47,725 nucleotides of DNA, taken from the NCBI GenBank assembly GCA_027483895.1, contig JAIXTP010000031.1, forward strand, positions 1 to 47,725, in the 5' to 3' direction. Below the pieces are notes generated by a model. It saw only the letters and a program-made list of their open reading frames with translations, did no database searches and was not told the DNA's origin. Below are positions 35,086-46,170 of this stretch, piece after piece. This DNA comes from Hyphomicrobiales bacterium. GTDB taxonomy: Bacteria; Pseudomonadota; Alphaproteobacteria; Rhizobiales; Beijerinckiaceae. Position 1 is the first letter of the stretch. The number at the start of each line of letters is the position of its first letter. A program made the position numbers and the translations under genes.

Positions 35086-36711
35086 TCAGGTCTTCTCGGG
35101 CGCGAGCCAGACGTCGGCGAGGTCCTGATAGATCATGTGGGTCGGCGACATCGACCAACCCTTCACGCGGGAATTCATGACGACGATGCGCTGCCACCAC
35201 AGGATCGGAACGCCGTAGGCCTGATCGAATAGCCGCGTCTCGAACTGCCGGACGAGCTTCATCCGCTCGGCCTTGTCGATGGTCTCCGCCTGCTTGTCGA
35301 ACAGCGCGTCGAGTTCCCTGTCGGTATGCCGGGTGATCGAGACCTCGGGCGCCCGGTCGGTGGAGATGTATTTCACCAGCACGTTGGTCGGGTCGTCGCT
35401 GAACTGGGTGAAGCTGTCGATCATGGCCTCGAAGTCGCCGCTCGTCTGCGCCGCGTACCAGGCGGACAGTTCGAGCTGGCGATCCTCGACCTTCACGCCG
35501 ATCTGGCGGAGCTGGTCGATCAGGAACACGCCCGCGGTGACGTAGGGCTGATGGTTGCGGTTGGTCAGCGTGAAGGTGAGGTTCTCGACGCCCGCTTCCT
35601 TGAGCAGGCGCTTCGCCTCCGCGCGATTGGCCGCGATGTCGCGGCCGTAGCCCGGCCACTTCTCCATCTCCGCGGCGCTCGCGGCCCATTCGCTGCCCGG
35701 GCGCACGAGACCGCCCGCGGCGCCGAGCTGGGACACGCGCGCGAGATTGGACGAACCGCTCCAGCGGTCCATCACCAGCGACACGGCCCGGCGCACGCGC
35801 GGATCGTTGAAGGGCGGCTTCGAGCAATTGAAGCTGACGAGCATGTGCAGCATCCAGCTCGACTCGAACACCTGCGCCTCGTTGCCCAGCGCCTTGGTGA
35901 TGCGGTCGCGCTCGGGCGGGGTGAAGCCGCGGAATTCCGCCAGCACCTGCTTGCCCGAAAGCGCGTTGACCATGGCCGAGGGCGACATCGTGATCGCCCT
36001 GAAGCCGTCGACATAGGGCTTGCCGGGCTTGAAATAGCCGTCGAAGCGCTCGCCGCTCCAATGCGAACCCGCGACATGCTCGACGAAGCGGAAAGGCCCC
36101 GAGCCCATCACGTTCTTGACGGGATAGGAGGGGTCCTGCTTCAGCCGCGCGGCGCTGAAGATCGAGTTCCAGGGCGAGGCGAAGGTGTCCATGATGGACG
36201 CGTCCACCTTCTTCATCCGGAACACGACCGTCAGCGGATCGGGCGTCTCGATGGACGCGATCTGCGCGAAGGACCCGATGCGGTTCGAAGCGACGCCGGC
36301 CGGCGGATTGCGCAGGCGGTCGTAGCTCGCCCGCACGTCTTCCGAGGTCAACGCGCTGCCGTCATGGAAGCGGATGTTCGGGTGGAGCTTGAAGGTGTAG
36401 GTGAGCCGGTCGGGGCTCTCCGTCCAGCTCTGCGCGACGTCGCCCACGATCTTGGGATAATTGCCGGGCGCGTAGCTCAACAGCGTCGAATAATGCGGGG
36501 CGACGCGGTGCATCACCGCGAAGGTCGCGGTCTGGTGCAGGTCGTAGGTGGGCGGTTCGGCGGCGACCGCATAGGTCAGCGTGCCGCCGCGCCGGGGCGT
36601 TCCATCGCCCGACGTCTGCGCGAAGGCCGCGTCCAGCCACCCCCAGCCTCCCGCGGCGATCGCCGGCATGGCGAGCACGGAGCGCCTCGAAAAACCGCTC
36701 TTCTTCGTCAT
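35086..36711 (-). CDS. ABC importer substrate-binding protein, SBP_bac_5 (peptide/nickel) family
   Basis: This 541-residue periplasmic binding protein has a Tat-type signal, with twin Arg in FSRRSVLAMPAIAAGG and cleavage probably after AAFA. The mature part starts RRGGTLTYAVAAEPPTYDLH and has the family features YTFKLHPNIRFHDGSALTSEDV near 110 and YKRL-like late segments. The start at 36711 has GGAGG eight bases upstream; an ORF extension to 36831 runs into the permease gene and is rejected. Despite the family name many members bind non-peptide ligands, so the catabolic context suggests an organic substrate. It is the last gene of the operon. Confidence 0.92.
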   Translation of the reverse strand: MTKKSGFSRRSVLAMPAIAAGGWGWLDAAFAQTSGDGTPRRGGTLTYAVAAEPPTYDLHQTATFAVMHRVAPHYSTLLSYAPGNYPKIVGDVAQSWTESPDRLTYTFKLHPNIRFHDGSALTSEDVRASYDRLRNPPAGVASNRIGSFAQIASIETPDPLTVVFRMKKVDASIMDTFASPWNSIFSAARLKQDPSYPVKNVMGSGPFRFVEHVAGSHWSGERFDGYFKPGKPYVDGFRAITMSPSAMVNALSGKQVLAEFRGFTPPERDRITKALGNEAQVFESSWMLHMLVSFNCSKPPFNDPRVRRAVSLVMDRWSGSSNLARVSQLGAAGGLVRPGSEWAASAAEMEKWPGYGRDIAANRAEAKRLLKEAGVENLTFTLTNRNHQPYVTAGVFLIDQLRQIGVKVEDRQLELSAWYAAQTSGDFEAMIDSFTQFSDDPTNVLVKYISTDRAPEVSITRHTDRELDALFDKQAETIDKAERMKLVRQFETRLFDQAYGVPILWWQRIVVMNSRVKGWSMSPTHMIYQDLADVWLAPEKT

Positions 36712-36748
36712 CGTGATGTCCTCCCCCGAGGTTCTCTTCCCGTCAGGC

Positions 36749-37639
36749 TCATGTCCTGAACTTCGGATCGAGCCAGTCCCGCAGGGAGTCTCCGAAGAGA
36801 TTGAATGCGAAGACCGACAGCGAGATCGCAAGCCCCGGGAACAGGATCATCCACGGGGCTTCCTGATAGAAATTCGAGTTGTCGCCGGAGAGCATGAGCC
36901 CCCAGGCGGGCTTCGGCTCGGTGACGCCGAGACCCAGAAACGAGAGCGACGCTTCGAGCAGGATCGCCTGCGCGACATAGGCCGTGAACAGGATGAGATA
37001 CGGCGCCAGCACGTTGGGCGCGACGTGCCGCGACACGATCCGGAGGCTCGAATATCCCCCCGCCCGCGCGGCATCGACGTAAGGCATCGAGCGCACCGAA
37101 AGGGCGGCGGCGCGCATCACGCGGCAGGAGCGCGGGATGATGGGCACGGCGATCGCCAGGACGAGGTTGAGATCGATGCCGAGCACCATGGTCTTGCCCA
37201 TCACCGCCACGACCACGAGCGCGAGCACGATGATGGGAAAGGACAGCACCACGTCGACGAAGCGCTGGATCAGGAGATCCACACGCCCGCCGAAATAGGC
37301 GGAGAGGATGCCGATGAACCCGCCGATCGTCGTGCCCGTGAAAGCGGACAGGAACCCGATCGTCAACGCGGTGCGCGCGCCGTAGATGATGCGGGTGAGG
37401 ATGTCCCGGCCGAAGGCGTCGGTGCCGAAGGGATGCTCGAGCGAGGGCGGCGCCAGCATGGAGCCGAAGTCGATCGCTTCTGGATCATAGGGCACGAGGC
37501 GCTCGGCGAAGGCCGCCGCGAAGGCCATCAGCAGGATGAACAGGAGACCCGCCGCTCCGAGCGGCTGCGAACGCACGAAGGCGAGCACGGCGGCGCCGGG
37601 CTTGTCGGATGCGGTCGGGAGGCTCGGGGCGACGCTCAT
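36749..37639 (-). CDS. ABC importer permease, DppC type
   Basis: This 296-residue permease has an N-terminal extended segment with DppC-type helix 1 and the periplasmic motif HPFGTDAFGRDILTRIIYGAR. The cytoplasmic coupling loop is AARAGGYSSLRIVSRHVAPN. About six transmembrane helices are predicted. It lies 10 bases after the DppB-type gene and 37 bases before the binding protein gene. Confidence 0.92.
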   Translation of the reverse strand: MSVAPSLPTASDKPGAAVLAFVRSQPLGAAGLLFILLMAFAAAFAERLVPYDPEAIDFGSMLAPPSLEHPFGTDAFGRDILTRIIYGARTALTIGFLSAFTGTTIGGFIGILSAYFGGRVDLLIQRFVDVVLSFPIIVLALVVVAVMGKTMVLGIDLNLVLAIAVPIIPRSCRVMRAAALSVRSMPYVDAARAGGYSSLRIVSRHVAPNVLAPYLILFTAYVAQAILLEASLSFLGLGVTEPKPAWGLMLSGDNSNFYQEAPWMILFPGLAISLSVFAFNLFGDSLRDWLDPKFRT

Positions 37640-37649
37640 CGAGGCCTCC

Positions 37650-38596
37650 TCAACGCCGGCCGACCCGCGGATCCAGCACTCCGTAGAGCAGATCCACGAC
37701 CAGATTGGTGGCGATGAAGATGAAGGCCATCAGCAGCACGATGGCCTGGATCAGCATGAAATCCTTCCGCAGCACGGCATCGACGAAGAGCCGGCCGATG
37801 CCGTTGAGGTTGAACACCTGTTCGGTGACGACGAGGCCGCCCATCAGGAAGGCGAATTCGAGACCGATCACGGTGACCGCGGGCAGCAGGGCGTTGCGGA
37901 TCGCGTGGCGGGCGACGACAGTGAATTCCGGCAGCCCCTTGGCCCGGGCGGTGCGGATATAGTCCTCCTGCATCACCTCGATGATCGAGGAGCGCACCAT
38001 GCGCGCGACCACCGCCGCATAGCGGAAGCCGACGGCCAGCGCGGGCCAGATCAGTTGCGAGAGATTGCGCAGGGGATCCTCGAGCAAGGACACGTAGGTG
38101 ACCGGCGGCGACCATCGGAAGAAGGTCAGCAGACCGAGGATCGTCAGCATGCCGAGCCAGAAGGACGGCACGGCGAGGCCCGAGATCGTCACGACCCGGA
38201 TGAGCCAGTCGACGGGACCGTCGCGGAACAAGGCGGCCAAGGTCCCCAGCGGAACGGCGACGAGCACCGCGACGAGAGCGGCCATCACGGCGACCTGAAG
38301 CGTGAGGCCGATGCGGATCCCGATCTCTTCCGACACGGGCCGTCCGGTCCACATGGACTCGCCGAAATCGAGCGTCGCGGCGCCCTTCAGCCAGACGAAG
38401 AACTGTTCCGGCAGCGGTCTGTCGAGCCCCAGCCGGGACCTTTCGCGGTCGATCTGCTCCTGCGTGGCCCGGCCGCCGTCGCCCCGGAGCTTCAGCTCCA
38501 CGACGTCGCCCGGCACCACGCGGATCATCACGAAGGTGATGAGCGCGACGCCGAGCAGCGTCGGGATCATCAAGGCGATGCGGCCGAGCGCGTATC

Positions 38597-38603
<7 letters not shown>
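37650..38603 (-). CDS. ABC importer permease, DppB type
   Basis: This 317-residue permease starts MLRYALGRIALMIPTLLGVALITFVMIRVVPGD, the usual DppB N-terminus. The coupling loop is RTARAKGLPEFTVVARHAIRN, and the C-terminal helix ends DLLYGVLDPRVG. It overlaps the ATPase gene upstream by seven bases and would form the channel with the DppC-type protein. Confidence 0.93.
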
Positions 38604-40651
<2,048 letters not shown>

Positions 40652-40673
40652 GCCCGTCGAAGAGCGCATGGGC

Positions 40674-40712
40674 AAAAGTGATGCATTTTATTTTCTGTAT
40701 GGCAAGCCGCGC
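40674..40712 (-). promoter_or_regulatory. A+T-rich ATGCAT element upstream of the ABC importer operon
   Basis: On the minus strand TTGCCA (plus 40700-40705), a 12-base spacer with ATACAGAAAATAA-like sequence, and AATGCAT (plus 40681-40687) reproduce the layout at 29966-29990. TAAAAT overlaps ATGCAT as a possible -10. It is one of three or four such sites. Confidence 0.62.
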
Positions 40713-40890
40713 AGGGGGCATGGCGGGCGCCCGATTTCGTCACGTTCCACCGCACGGGACCGAGGCGCCGGACGGCTTCGGGACGCCCGAAAAACGTTTC
40801 CGGGAGCGTCCCGCGCTCTTTGCGACATTTCGTCCTCGTGCGGCGCCGGGCGTCCGGAGCTGAGGAGCCCGGTCGCGGTGACCGCGGACC

Positions 40891-42885
40891 TCAAACGGCG
40901 AAGTCGGAGACGAGATCGGCTTGCCGCATTCCGGCCAGCAGCAGCGTGCCGCTCTCCGTGACGATGAGGGCACCGGCCTCGGTGAAGCGCGTCGCGGCGA
41001 GGATCTCGGCTTCGCCGGCGAGCCCGGCCGCGGTCAGATCGAGACGATCTTCGCCCGGACGGAAATCGAGGACGAGGTCCTGCCCCGGCTCGATCGCCCG
41101 CATGACGAAGAGATCCGCCCCGCCGCCGCCCACGAGCGTGTCCGAACCCGCTCCGCCGGCCAGCGTATCGGCGCCGTCATGGCCGAGCAGCAGATCGCGC
41201 CCGATCCCGCCGTCCAAGCCGTCGTCTCCGTTCCCGCCGCGCAAGGTGTCGCCTCCTGCCCCGCCCGCCAGTCGATCGTCCCCCGGGCCGCCATGGACGA
41301 AATCGTCGCCCGCGCCGCCGTCCAGCGTGTCGTCGCCGACGGATCCGAGCAGGAAGTCGGTGCCGCCGCCGCCTTCGATGAGGTCGGCGCCGAGATTGCC
41401 GACCAGATAGTCCTGCCCGTTCCCGCCCGACAGCGTGTCCGCTCCGTCGCCTCCGGCGAGCCTGTCGTCCCCGGGGCCGCCGCGCAGAAGATCGTCGCCC
41501 GGGCCTCCGAAGAGGGTGTCGTCACCGCCTGCACCCGACAGCGTGTCGTTTCCGCCGTAGCCGGACAGGAGGTCCGGCCCGCCGAGACCGGAAAGAGAAT
41601 CGTCGAAGCGCGTGCCGACCGGCGGCGACACGGGTGCGAAGCCGAAGAATTCGGCCGCCGTGAACTCGCCGACCCGGATGTCCGTGAAGCGGACGATGGT
41701 GCCTCCCGCGCCGCGTTCGAGCAGCGTATCGCCACCGGCGGCGACGAGGCTCAATGCTCCCGTCCGGAACGGATTGCCCGGGCCGAAGCCCGAAACATCG
41801 ATGCGGTCGCCGCCGGGGCCCGCGACGAAATCCGCGACCGTGTCGGGGGACGTTCCCTCCGAACCGCCGTCGATCACCAACACGTCCCGACCCGCCCCGG
41901 TCCGGATGCGCCAGCCGTTCTCGACGGAGGGATCGTCCCAGACCGTCGCGCCGACGCCCCATACCGTGTCGTCTCCGTCCCCGCCGTCGATCCTGCCGAA
42001 GGCCATGGCCGCGCTCAGCAGATCGTTTCCGGAACCGCCGACGAGCAGCTTCCGGTCGTTGAAGCCCGCGAGATCGTCGTTTCCGGGGCCGCCGACGAGC
42101 GTGTCCTCCCCGCCGCCGTCGAACTTGCCGTCCTCGCCGGTGATATGATCGTCGCCCGGTCCGCCGTAAGCGAGATCGGAGCCTGCACCCGCCCGAATCT
42201 CGTCCCCGCCGCTGCCGCCCAAGATCGTATCGTCGCCGGAGCCCGCGGAGATGACGTCGTCTCCGCCGAAGCCGAAAAGGACGTCCGCTCCGCCCTGAGC
42301 CGCCATCACGTCGGGCCCGTCCGTGCCGAGCAGCGTGTCGGCCGCGTCGAAGCCGAGGATGATTCCGGACAGATCGACGGGGCGCTCGCCCGTGATGTTC
42401 GCAGCGACGAGGTCGGACAGCGCGACGCCTTCGAAGCGGAAGATCGGGTTCAGATCGGATTCGTCGCGGTCGACCTCTTGCGCGAGGATCAGCACGTCGC
42501 CGCCGCTCTCGATCATGCCATACCGGTAATAGAGCTGCCCGTAGGCCTGCAGGTCGAGCCGATCGCCTCCCTCGCCGGGCTCGAAGTCCCTGATCGTGAA
42601 CGTAAAATGGGTGCCGAACCGGCCGTCCTGCCCCGTGCCGTAGGGAAACGCGAACACGTCCGATCCCGCATCGCCGTAAAGCACTCCGGTGCCCACGGCT
42701 TCTTCGAGAACCGCGAACCTGTCGTCGCCGTCGCCGCCGCGGACCGTATCGCCCGCATGAACGACGACGAAGTCGTCGCCGCCGCCCGCTTCGATCGCGT
42801 CGCCTCCGCCGAGACCGTCGACGACGTCGCCGAAGTCCGTTCCGAAAAGCCTGTCCGGCCCTGCCGTCCCGATGATCCGCGCCAT
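40891..42885 (-). CDS. RTX (hemolysin-type calcium-binding repeat) protein
   Basis: This 664-residue acidic, glycine-rich protein is built mainly of GGxGxDxLx nonapeptides. A dense block lies at about residues 435-600, and looser blocks at about 10-60 and 175-300. These fold as calcium-bound parallel beta-rolls. I see no protease, lipase or adhesin catalytic motif, and no N-terminal signal. The C-terminal tail after LDFRPGEDRLDLTAAG fits a type I secretion signal region. GGAG precedes the ATG. No complete type I secretion gene is in the window; only a possible HlyD remnant lies at 45813. Function unknown. Confidence 0.88.
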   Translation of the reverse strand: MARIIGTAGPDRLFGTDFGDVVDGLGGGDAIEAGGGDDFVVVHAGDTVRGGDGDDRFAVLEEAVGTGVLYGDAGSDVFAFPYGTGQDGRFGTHFTFTIRDFEPGEGGDRLDLQAYGQLYYRYGMIESGGDVLILAQEVDRDESDLNPIFRFEGVALSDLVAANITGERPVDLSGIILGFDAADTLLGTDGPDVMAAQGGADVLFGFGGDDVISAGSGDDTILGGSGGDEIRAGAGSDLAYGGPGDDHITGEDGKFDGGGEDTLVGGPGNDDLAGFNDRKLLVGGSGNDLLSAAMAFGRIDGGDGDDTVWGVGATVWDDPSVENGWRIRTGAGRDVLVIDGGSEGTSPDTVADFVAGPGGDRIDVSGFGPGNPFRTGALSLVAAGGDTLLERGAGGTIVRFTDIRVGEFTAAEFFGFAPVSPPVGTRFDDSLSGLGGPDLLSGYGGNDTLSGAGGDDTLFGGPGDDLLRGGPGDDRLAGGDGADTLSGGNGQDYLVGNLGADLIEGGGGTDFLLGSVGDDTLDGGAGDDFVHGGPGDDRLAGGAGGDTLRGGNGDDGLDGGIGRDLLLGHDGADTLAGGAGSDTLVGGGGADLFVMRAIEPGQDLVLDFRPGEDRLDLTAAGLAGEAEILAATRFTEAGALIVTESGTLLLAGMRQADLVSDFAV

Positions 42886-43008
42886 GGCTCCAGCTCCGGA
42901 TAGAGCGAATGATGGACGGAAATTCGGGGGAGACGGAGGCGTTCCCGCCCTCAGGCTTTCAGGATCGAGGTCTCGGAAACTCGGCCTGCGCGGCGAGGAG
43001 GCGCGCCC

Positions 43009-43533
43009 TCATGCCAAGTCGCCGCGCGCCGGGTAGCCGTTCTGGAGAATGAAATCGATTTTGGACGCCAGAAATTCCAGATCGGGACGCGGCCAAGGCA
43101 TGTTCGACGTCGCTGCCAGATAGAGACGCCCGTCGGGACGGACCCAGAAGACGCCCGGCTCGGCGAAGACGGCGTTCTCGGCGTCACGAATGGCGCCGGA
43201 CAGATAAAGCCCCCACGCCTCGGCCTGCTCGCGCCGAAGTCCGTAGCCGATGCGGAGGCCGTCGAGCTCCCATTCGGACGAGGTCTTGGCCGCGCGCTCC
43301 GCGTCGTCCATCGATAGGGCGATCACGTCGAAACCGGCGCCCCGATAGGTCGGCAGCAGGGCCTTGAGCTTTTGCAGATAGGACTTGCAGACGGGGCAAT
43401 GATAGCCGCGATAGACAACGATCATCGTGAAATCGGCGGGCGCGGGATCGTTCAAGGTCCAGCGGCCTCCCCCGACGACGGCGACGTCGAGAGCGGGCAC
43501 GGGCATGTCGGGCATAGGACGGGTCATCGTCAT
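43009..43533 (-). CDS. Peroxiredoxin-like (AhpC/TSA) thioredoxin-fold protein
   Basis: This 174-residue thioredoxin-fold protein has the active-site segment YRGYHCPVCKSYL near residue 44-56. The CPVC arrangement with two close Cys fits peroxiredoxin-like disulfide reductases rather than classical two-Cys AhpC. The later FWVRPDGRLYLAATSNMPW is typical of this uncharacterised group. It follows the OsmC-like gene by 76 bases on the same strand, so both are probably controlled by the divergent AraC regulator and act against peroxides or electrophiles. Confidence 0.82.
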   Translation of the reverse strand: MTMTRPMPDMPVPALDVAVVGGGRWTLNDPAPADFTMIVVYRGYHCPVCKSYLQKLKALLPTYRGAGFDVIALSMDDAERAAKTSSEWELDGLRIGYGLRREQAEAWGLYLSGAIRDAENAVFAEPGVFWVRPDGRLYLAATSNMPWPRPDLEFLASKIDFILQNGYPARGDLA

Positions 43534-43609
43534 GGTCTCTTCTTTTTCAGGCGAATTCGGCTGAGCTGCAGCATCGGTGTCCGACGCATCGGATGCGTCA
43601 TCACCCGGC

Positions 43610-44776
43610 TTATGCGCCCCCGTTCACGGAGACGCCGATGCGGACGGGTGTTTCCGTCTCCATGGAGCGATGGAGATAACAGGTGGCGGCGGCGATCCGC
43701 TGGAGGGTCTCGAAGGTCTCGTCGTCGGCCTCGCCCTGCATGAACAGATGCGTATCGCAGGCCGATGCGATGCCGCGGCCGTTCATCACCGCCCACGGGG
43801 ACGACTGCACGAGGCGGACCGCGTTCACGGCGAGCTTCATGCCGTCGATGTAGCGGCTGAGCTGGGTCATGTAGCAGAAGGCGATCGCGGCGGAGAGGTG
43901 CGTCAGTCCGGTCGGAGCACGTCCGGCGCCCGTCTCGTCGGTGGTGAAGGCGAAAATGGTGTTGCCCGCCCGGTTGAGCGCGACGCGGCTGTGATAAAGC
44001 CCGGTCGCGAAATCCCGGCGGCCCGTTCCCTTGACCTTCCAGGTCACCCGACCGGCCGCGTTCTTCGCGCTGCTCGCCACGGCCGGATCGTCGGGCGTGG
44101 CCTCGCCCGTCCGGACGATCGGATCGTGCACGACGCCGGGTTCGTCGAACCTCACGGGCGCCTTCGAGTATTTCAGGAACGGGTCCGCCGGCGTGGGAGA
44201 GGCGGAGGCGCGCAATCGCGACGGGTCACGACGGCGCCCGTTGCAGATGAGGGAAAAGGTGTTTTCGAGCTTCGTGCGGAGCAGCGCGAAAGCGGGCGAG
44301 GCGGAGACGGCCTCGGCGACGATCGCGTCCGCGACGTCTCGCGGGGCCGCGGTCTCCAGCCTCACGGAGACCTCCACCCCTTCGGCATAGCCTTCCCCGG
44401 TTCCCGCGATGAAGGATCCGCTGAGCGAATATTCCGTCGCGAGTTCGAGCGAGAGACCCGACACGGCGACGCCCGACCGGGCCGCCGCGGCCACGATCCG
44501 CTGCTGAAGGTCGGACTGAAGACCCGCATTGAAGAAGCCGAGCGGAAACGGCGCCAGATCCGTTCCGTGCAGATGCCGACCTTCGTCGCTCGCGACCCTC
44601 CAGACGGCGCCGCCCTCGCCCTCGGTCACGACGGCTTCCTTCAGATGAGGTCCGAGTTGGCGCGCTTCGACCAGAAGGACGTCGCGCCCCTCGCCCGTGA
44701 TGCAGGCGGGCCCTTTTCGACCGGCTGCGACCTTGAAGGCGGGATCGAAATCGACCGGGGCATCGTGCTCGTTCAT
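43610..44776 (-). CDS. Tandem OsmC-like protein
   Basis: This 388-residue protein appears to have two OsmC-type domains. The first half, about residues 60-175, has FNAGLQSDLQQRI and a strand-helix pattern but neither catalytic Cys. The second, about residues 255-388, has LSAAIAFCYMTQLSRYI and AATCYLHRSME, whose two cysteines would be the peroxidatic and resolving pair. OsmC proteins reduce organic hydroperoxides. GGAG lies seven bases before the ATG. It is divergent from the AraC gene, 97 bases away, and is followed by the peroxiredoxin-like gene. Confidence 0.75.
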   Translation of the reverse strand: MNEHDAPVDFDPAFKVAAGRKGPACITGEGRDVLLVEARQLGPHLKEAVVTEGEGGAVWRVASDEGRHLHGTDLAPFPLGFFNAGLQSDLQQRIVAAAARSGVAVSGLSLELATEYSLSGSFIAGTGEGYAEGVEVSVRLETAAPRDVADAIVAEAVSASPAFALLRTKLENTFSLICNGRRRDPSRLRASASPTPADPFLKYSKAPVRFDEPGVVHDPIVRTGEATPDDPAVASSAKNAAGRVTWKVKGTGRRDFATGLYHSRVALNRAGNTIFAFTTDETGAGRAPTGLTHLSAAIAFCYMTQLSRYIDGMKLAVNAVRLVQSSPWAVMNGRGIASACDTHLFMQGEADDETFETLQRIAAATCYLHRSMETETPVRIGVSVNGGA

Positions 44777-44873
44777 CTCGGGACTCCTGAGTGGCGAAGA
44801 TCGTCAGGTTACGAGATTTGCGGCGGCTGATCCGCTCGATTATGCTGCAGATCGTCTCAAGTCGGGGCCGGTG
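44777..44873. promoter_or_regulatory. Divergent control region of the AraC regulator and the OsmC-like/peroxiredoxin operon
   Basis: This 97-base intergenic region separates the two start codons. I see no clear repeat or consensus promoter in it, but the divergent layout makes it the likely target of the AraC protein. Confidence 0.45.
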
Positions 44874-45773
44874 ATGGGAACGGGAATCAAGAAGCTCTCG
44901 GAGCCGGACAGCCTCTCGGCGCTCTTCGCACGGTTCGGTCCCGGCGCGCGGGTCTTCCATACCGGCGATTTTTGCCGGGCGTCGACCTTCGCCGAAGATG
45001 ACGGGGCGGGCCATCTCCACATGGTGAAGAACGGCACGCTCGTCGTCACGGAGAACGGAGAGGAGATCGCGCGCGTCGAAGGCCCCGGCTTGGTGTTCTA
45101 TCCGCGCGGAACGGCGCATCGTCTGGCGCCGGTCGGCCCCGCCGCGACGGTTCTCTGCGCGATGGTCGACCTCGGCGGCGGCGGCGAGGGACCGTTGGCG
45201 CGCACCTTTCCGGAGCGCTTGGTTCTGTCGGGGGAGGATGCGATCCCGCTCGATCCTCTGTTCGATCTTCTCTTCACGGAAGCCTTCGACCGCCGCTTCG
45301 GCCGACAGGCCGCTCTCGACGGTTTGGTGCTCTTCTTCATGGTGCGCCTGATCCGGCACTTGATCGAAACGGCCCGGATCGAGACGGGACTGCTGGCTGC
45401 CCTGGCCGACGCGCGTCTGGCGCGCGTGGTCGGCGCACTGCACGAACGGCCCGAAAGAGCTTGGACGCTCGAGGCGATGGCGGACGTCGCAGGCATGTCC
45501 CGCGCCCGCTTCGCGGACCGGTTCAAGCGCAATGTCGGCGTCACCGCGGCGGAATATCTGACGGATCTCCGGCTCGGCATGGCGCGGGCGCTGCTCGGCA
45601 AAGGCCGAACGGTGAAGGCGGCGTCCGCCGCCGTCGGTTATGCCGATCCGGCGGCGTTCTCGCGGGCTTTCCGGAAGCGGACGGGGGCGAATCCTCGAGC
45701 TTGGATCGCGGGGACCGGACACGCGGAAAGTGTATCCGGCCAAGACCGAGGACGATCGTCGCGGTCCACGTGA
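44874..45773 (+). CDS. AraC family transcriptional regulator with cupin sensor domain
   Basis: This 299-residue regulator has a cupin-like N-terminal domain (GDFCRASTF, HLHMVKNGTLVV, YPRGTAHRL) and a C-terminal AraC DNA-binding domain with two helix-turn-helices (LEAMADVAGMSRARFADRFK and VKAASAAVGYADPAAFSRAFRK). The start at 44874 is preferred over an upstream open frame that overlaps the divergent OsmC-like gene. It most likely controls the oxidative-stress operon 43.0-44.8 kb. Confidence 0.87.
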   Translation: MGTGIKKLSEPDSLSALFARFGPGARVFHTGDFCRASTFAEDDGAGHLHMVKNGTLVVTENGEEIARVEGPGLVFYPRGTAHRLAPVGPAATVLCAMVDLGGGGEGPLARTFPERLVLSGEDAIPLDPLFDLLFTEAFDRRFGRQAALDGLVLFFMVRLIRHLIETARIETGLLAALADARLARVVGALHERPERAWTLEAMADVAGMSRARFADRFKRNVGVTAAEYLTDLRLGMARALLGKGRTVKAASAAVGYADPAAFSRAFRKRTGANPRAWIAGTGHAESVSGQDRGRSSRST

Positions 45774-45812
45774 TCCGGCCGTTCACGACCGAGTCGCCGC
45801 TCCCGCCTCCCG

Positions 45813-45959
45813 TCACCGTTCCTCGGCCGGCCGCCTGACCGTCTCGACGAGCGGCGCGGAGACGCACTCCGAGATCCGGCGATGACCGGTCTTGATCTCT
45901 GCGGCAACCGTCATGCCGGGCATCGCTTCGACCGTCAGCCCATCGACATCGAGGGTCGT
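45813..45959 (-). pseudogene. Remnant of a HlyD-type type I secretion adaptor (C-terminus)
   Basis: The last 48 codons of a minus-strand frame read LDVDGLTVEAMPGMTVAAEI and KTGHRRISECVSAPLVETV, which is the conserved C-terminal hairpin of HlyD/PrtE-family membrane-fusion proteins. The sequence upstream in this frame is Arg/Ser/Pro-rich and looks non-coding or frameshifted, so the roughly 400-residue remainder is gone. I therefore call it a fragment and not a gene. It may have served the RTX protein at 40891. Confidence 0.6.
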
Positions 45960-46132
45960 TCGCTCGGGTCGTTCGCTCGGCCTCGGCGTCCCGCTCTCCG
46001 ATATTCGGGTCTCGAGCGATCTACGCCGCTCCTGCGGGGATGCGGGCGTGTCCGGCAATTTTCGCACGACGCACGAAGCCCGGCATCGGAAAGTCGCTTC
46101 ATTTGATCCGGATCGCAATGAGCGGAACGATG

Positions 46133-46158
46133 CGCCGGGCCGCCGTCGCGGCCCGGCG
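46133..46158. other. Perfect 11-bp hairpin without a U tract
   Basis: CGCCGGGCCGC at 46133-46143 pairs with GCGGCCCGGCG at 46148-46158 around CGTC. It lies 12 bases after the small hydrophobic ORF (46171) on the minus strand. Without a T run on either side it is not a canonical rho-independent terminator. Confidence 0.5.
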
Positions 46159-46170
46159 AAGGAGGTCGGA

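Noticed and set aside
41160..41590. Repetitive DNA considered as a CRISPR or satellite array
   Set aside because: The periodicity is that of nonapeptide RTX codons with degenerate bases and no fixed repeat-spacer structure.
40921..42903. 660-codon plus-strand frame across the RTX gene
   Set aside because: It mirrors the repetitive RTX coding sequence on the other strand; the minus frame gives regular GGxGxDxL repeats and a Shine-Dalgarno site.
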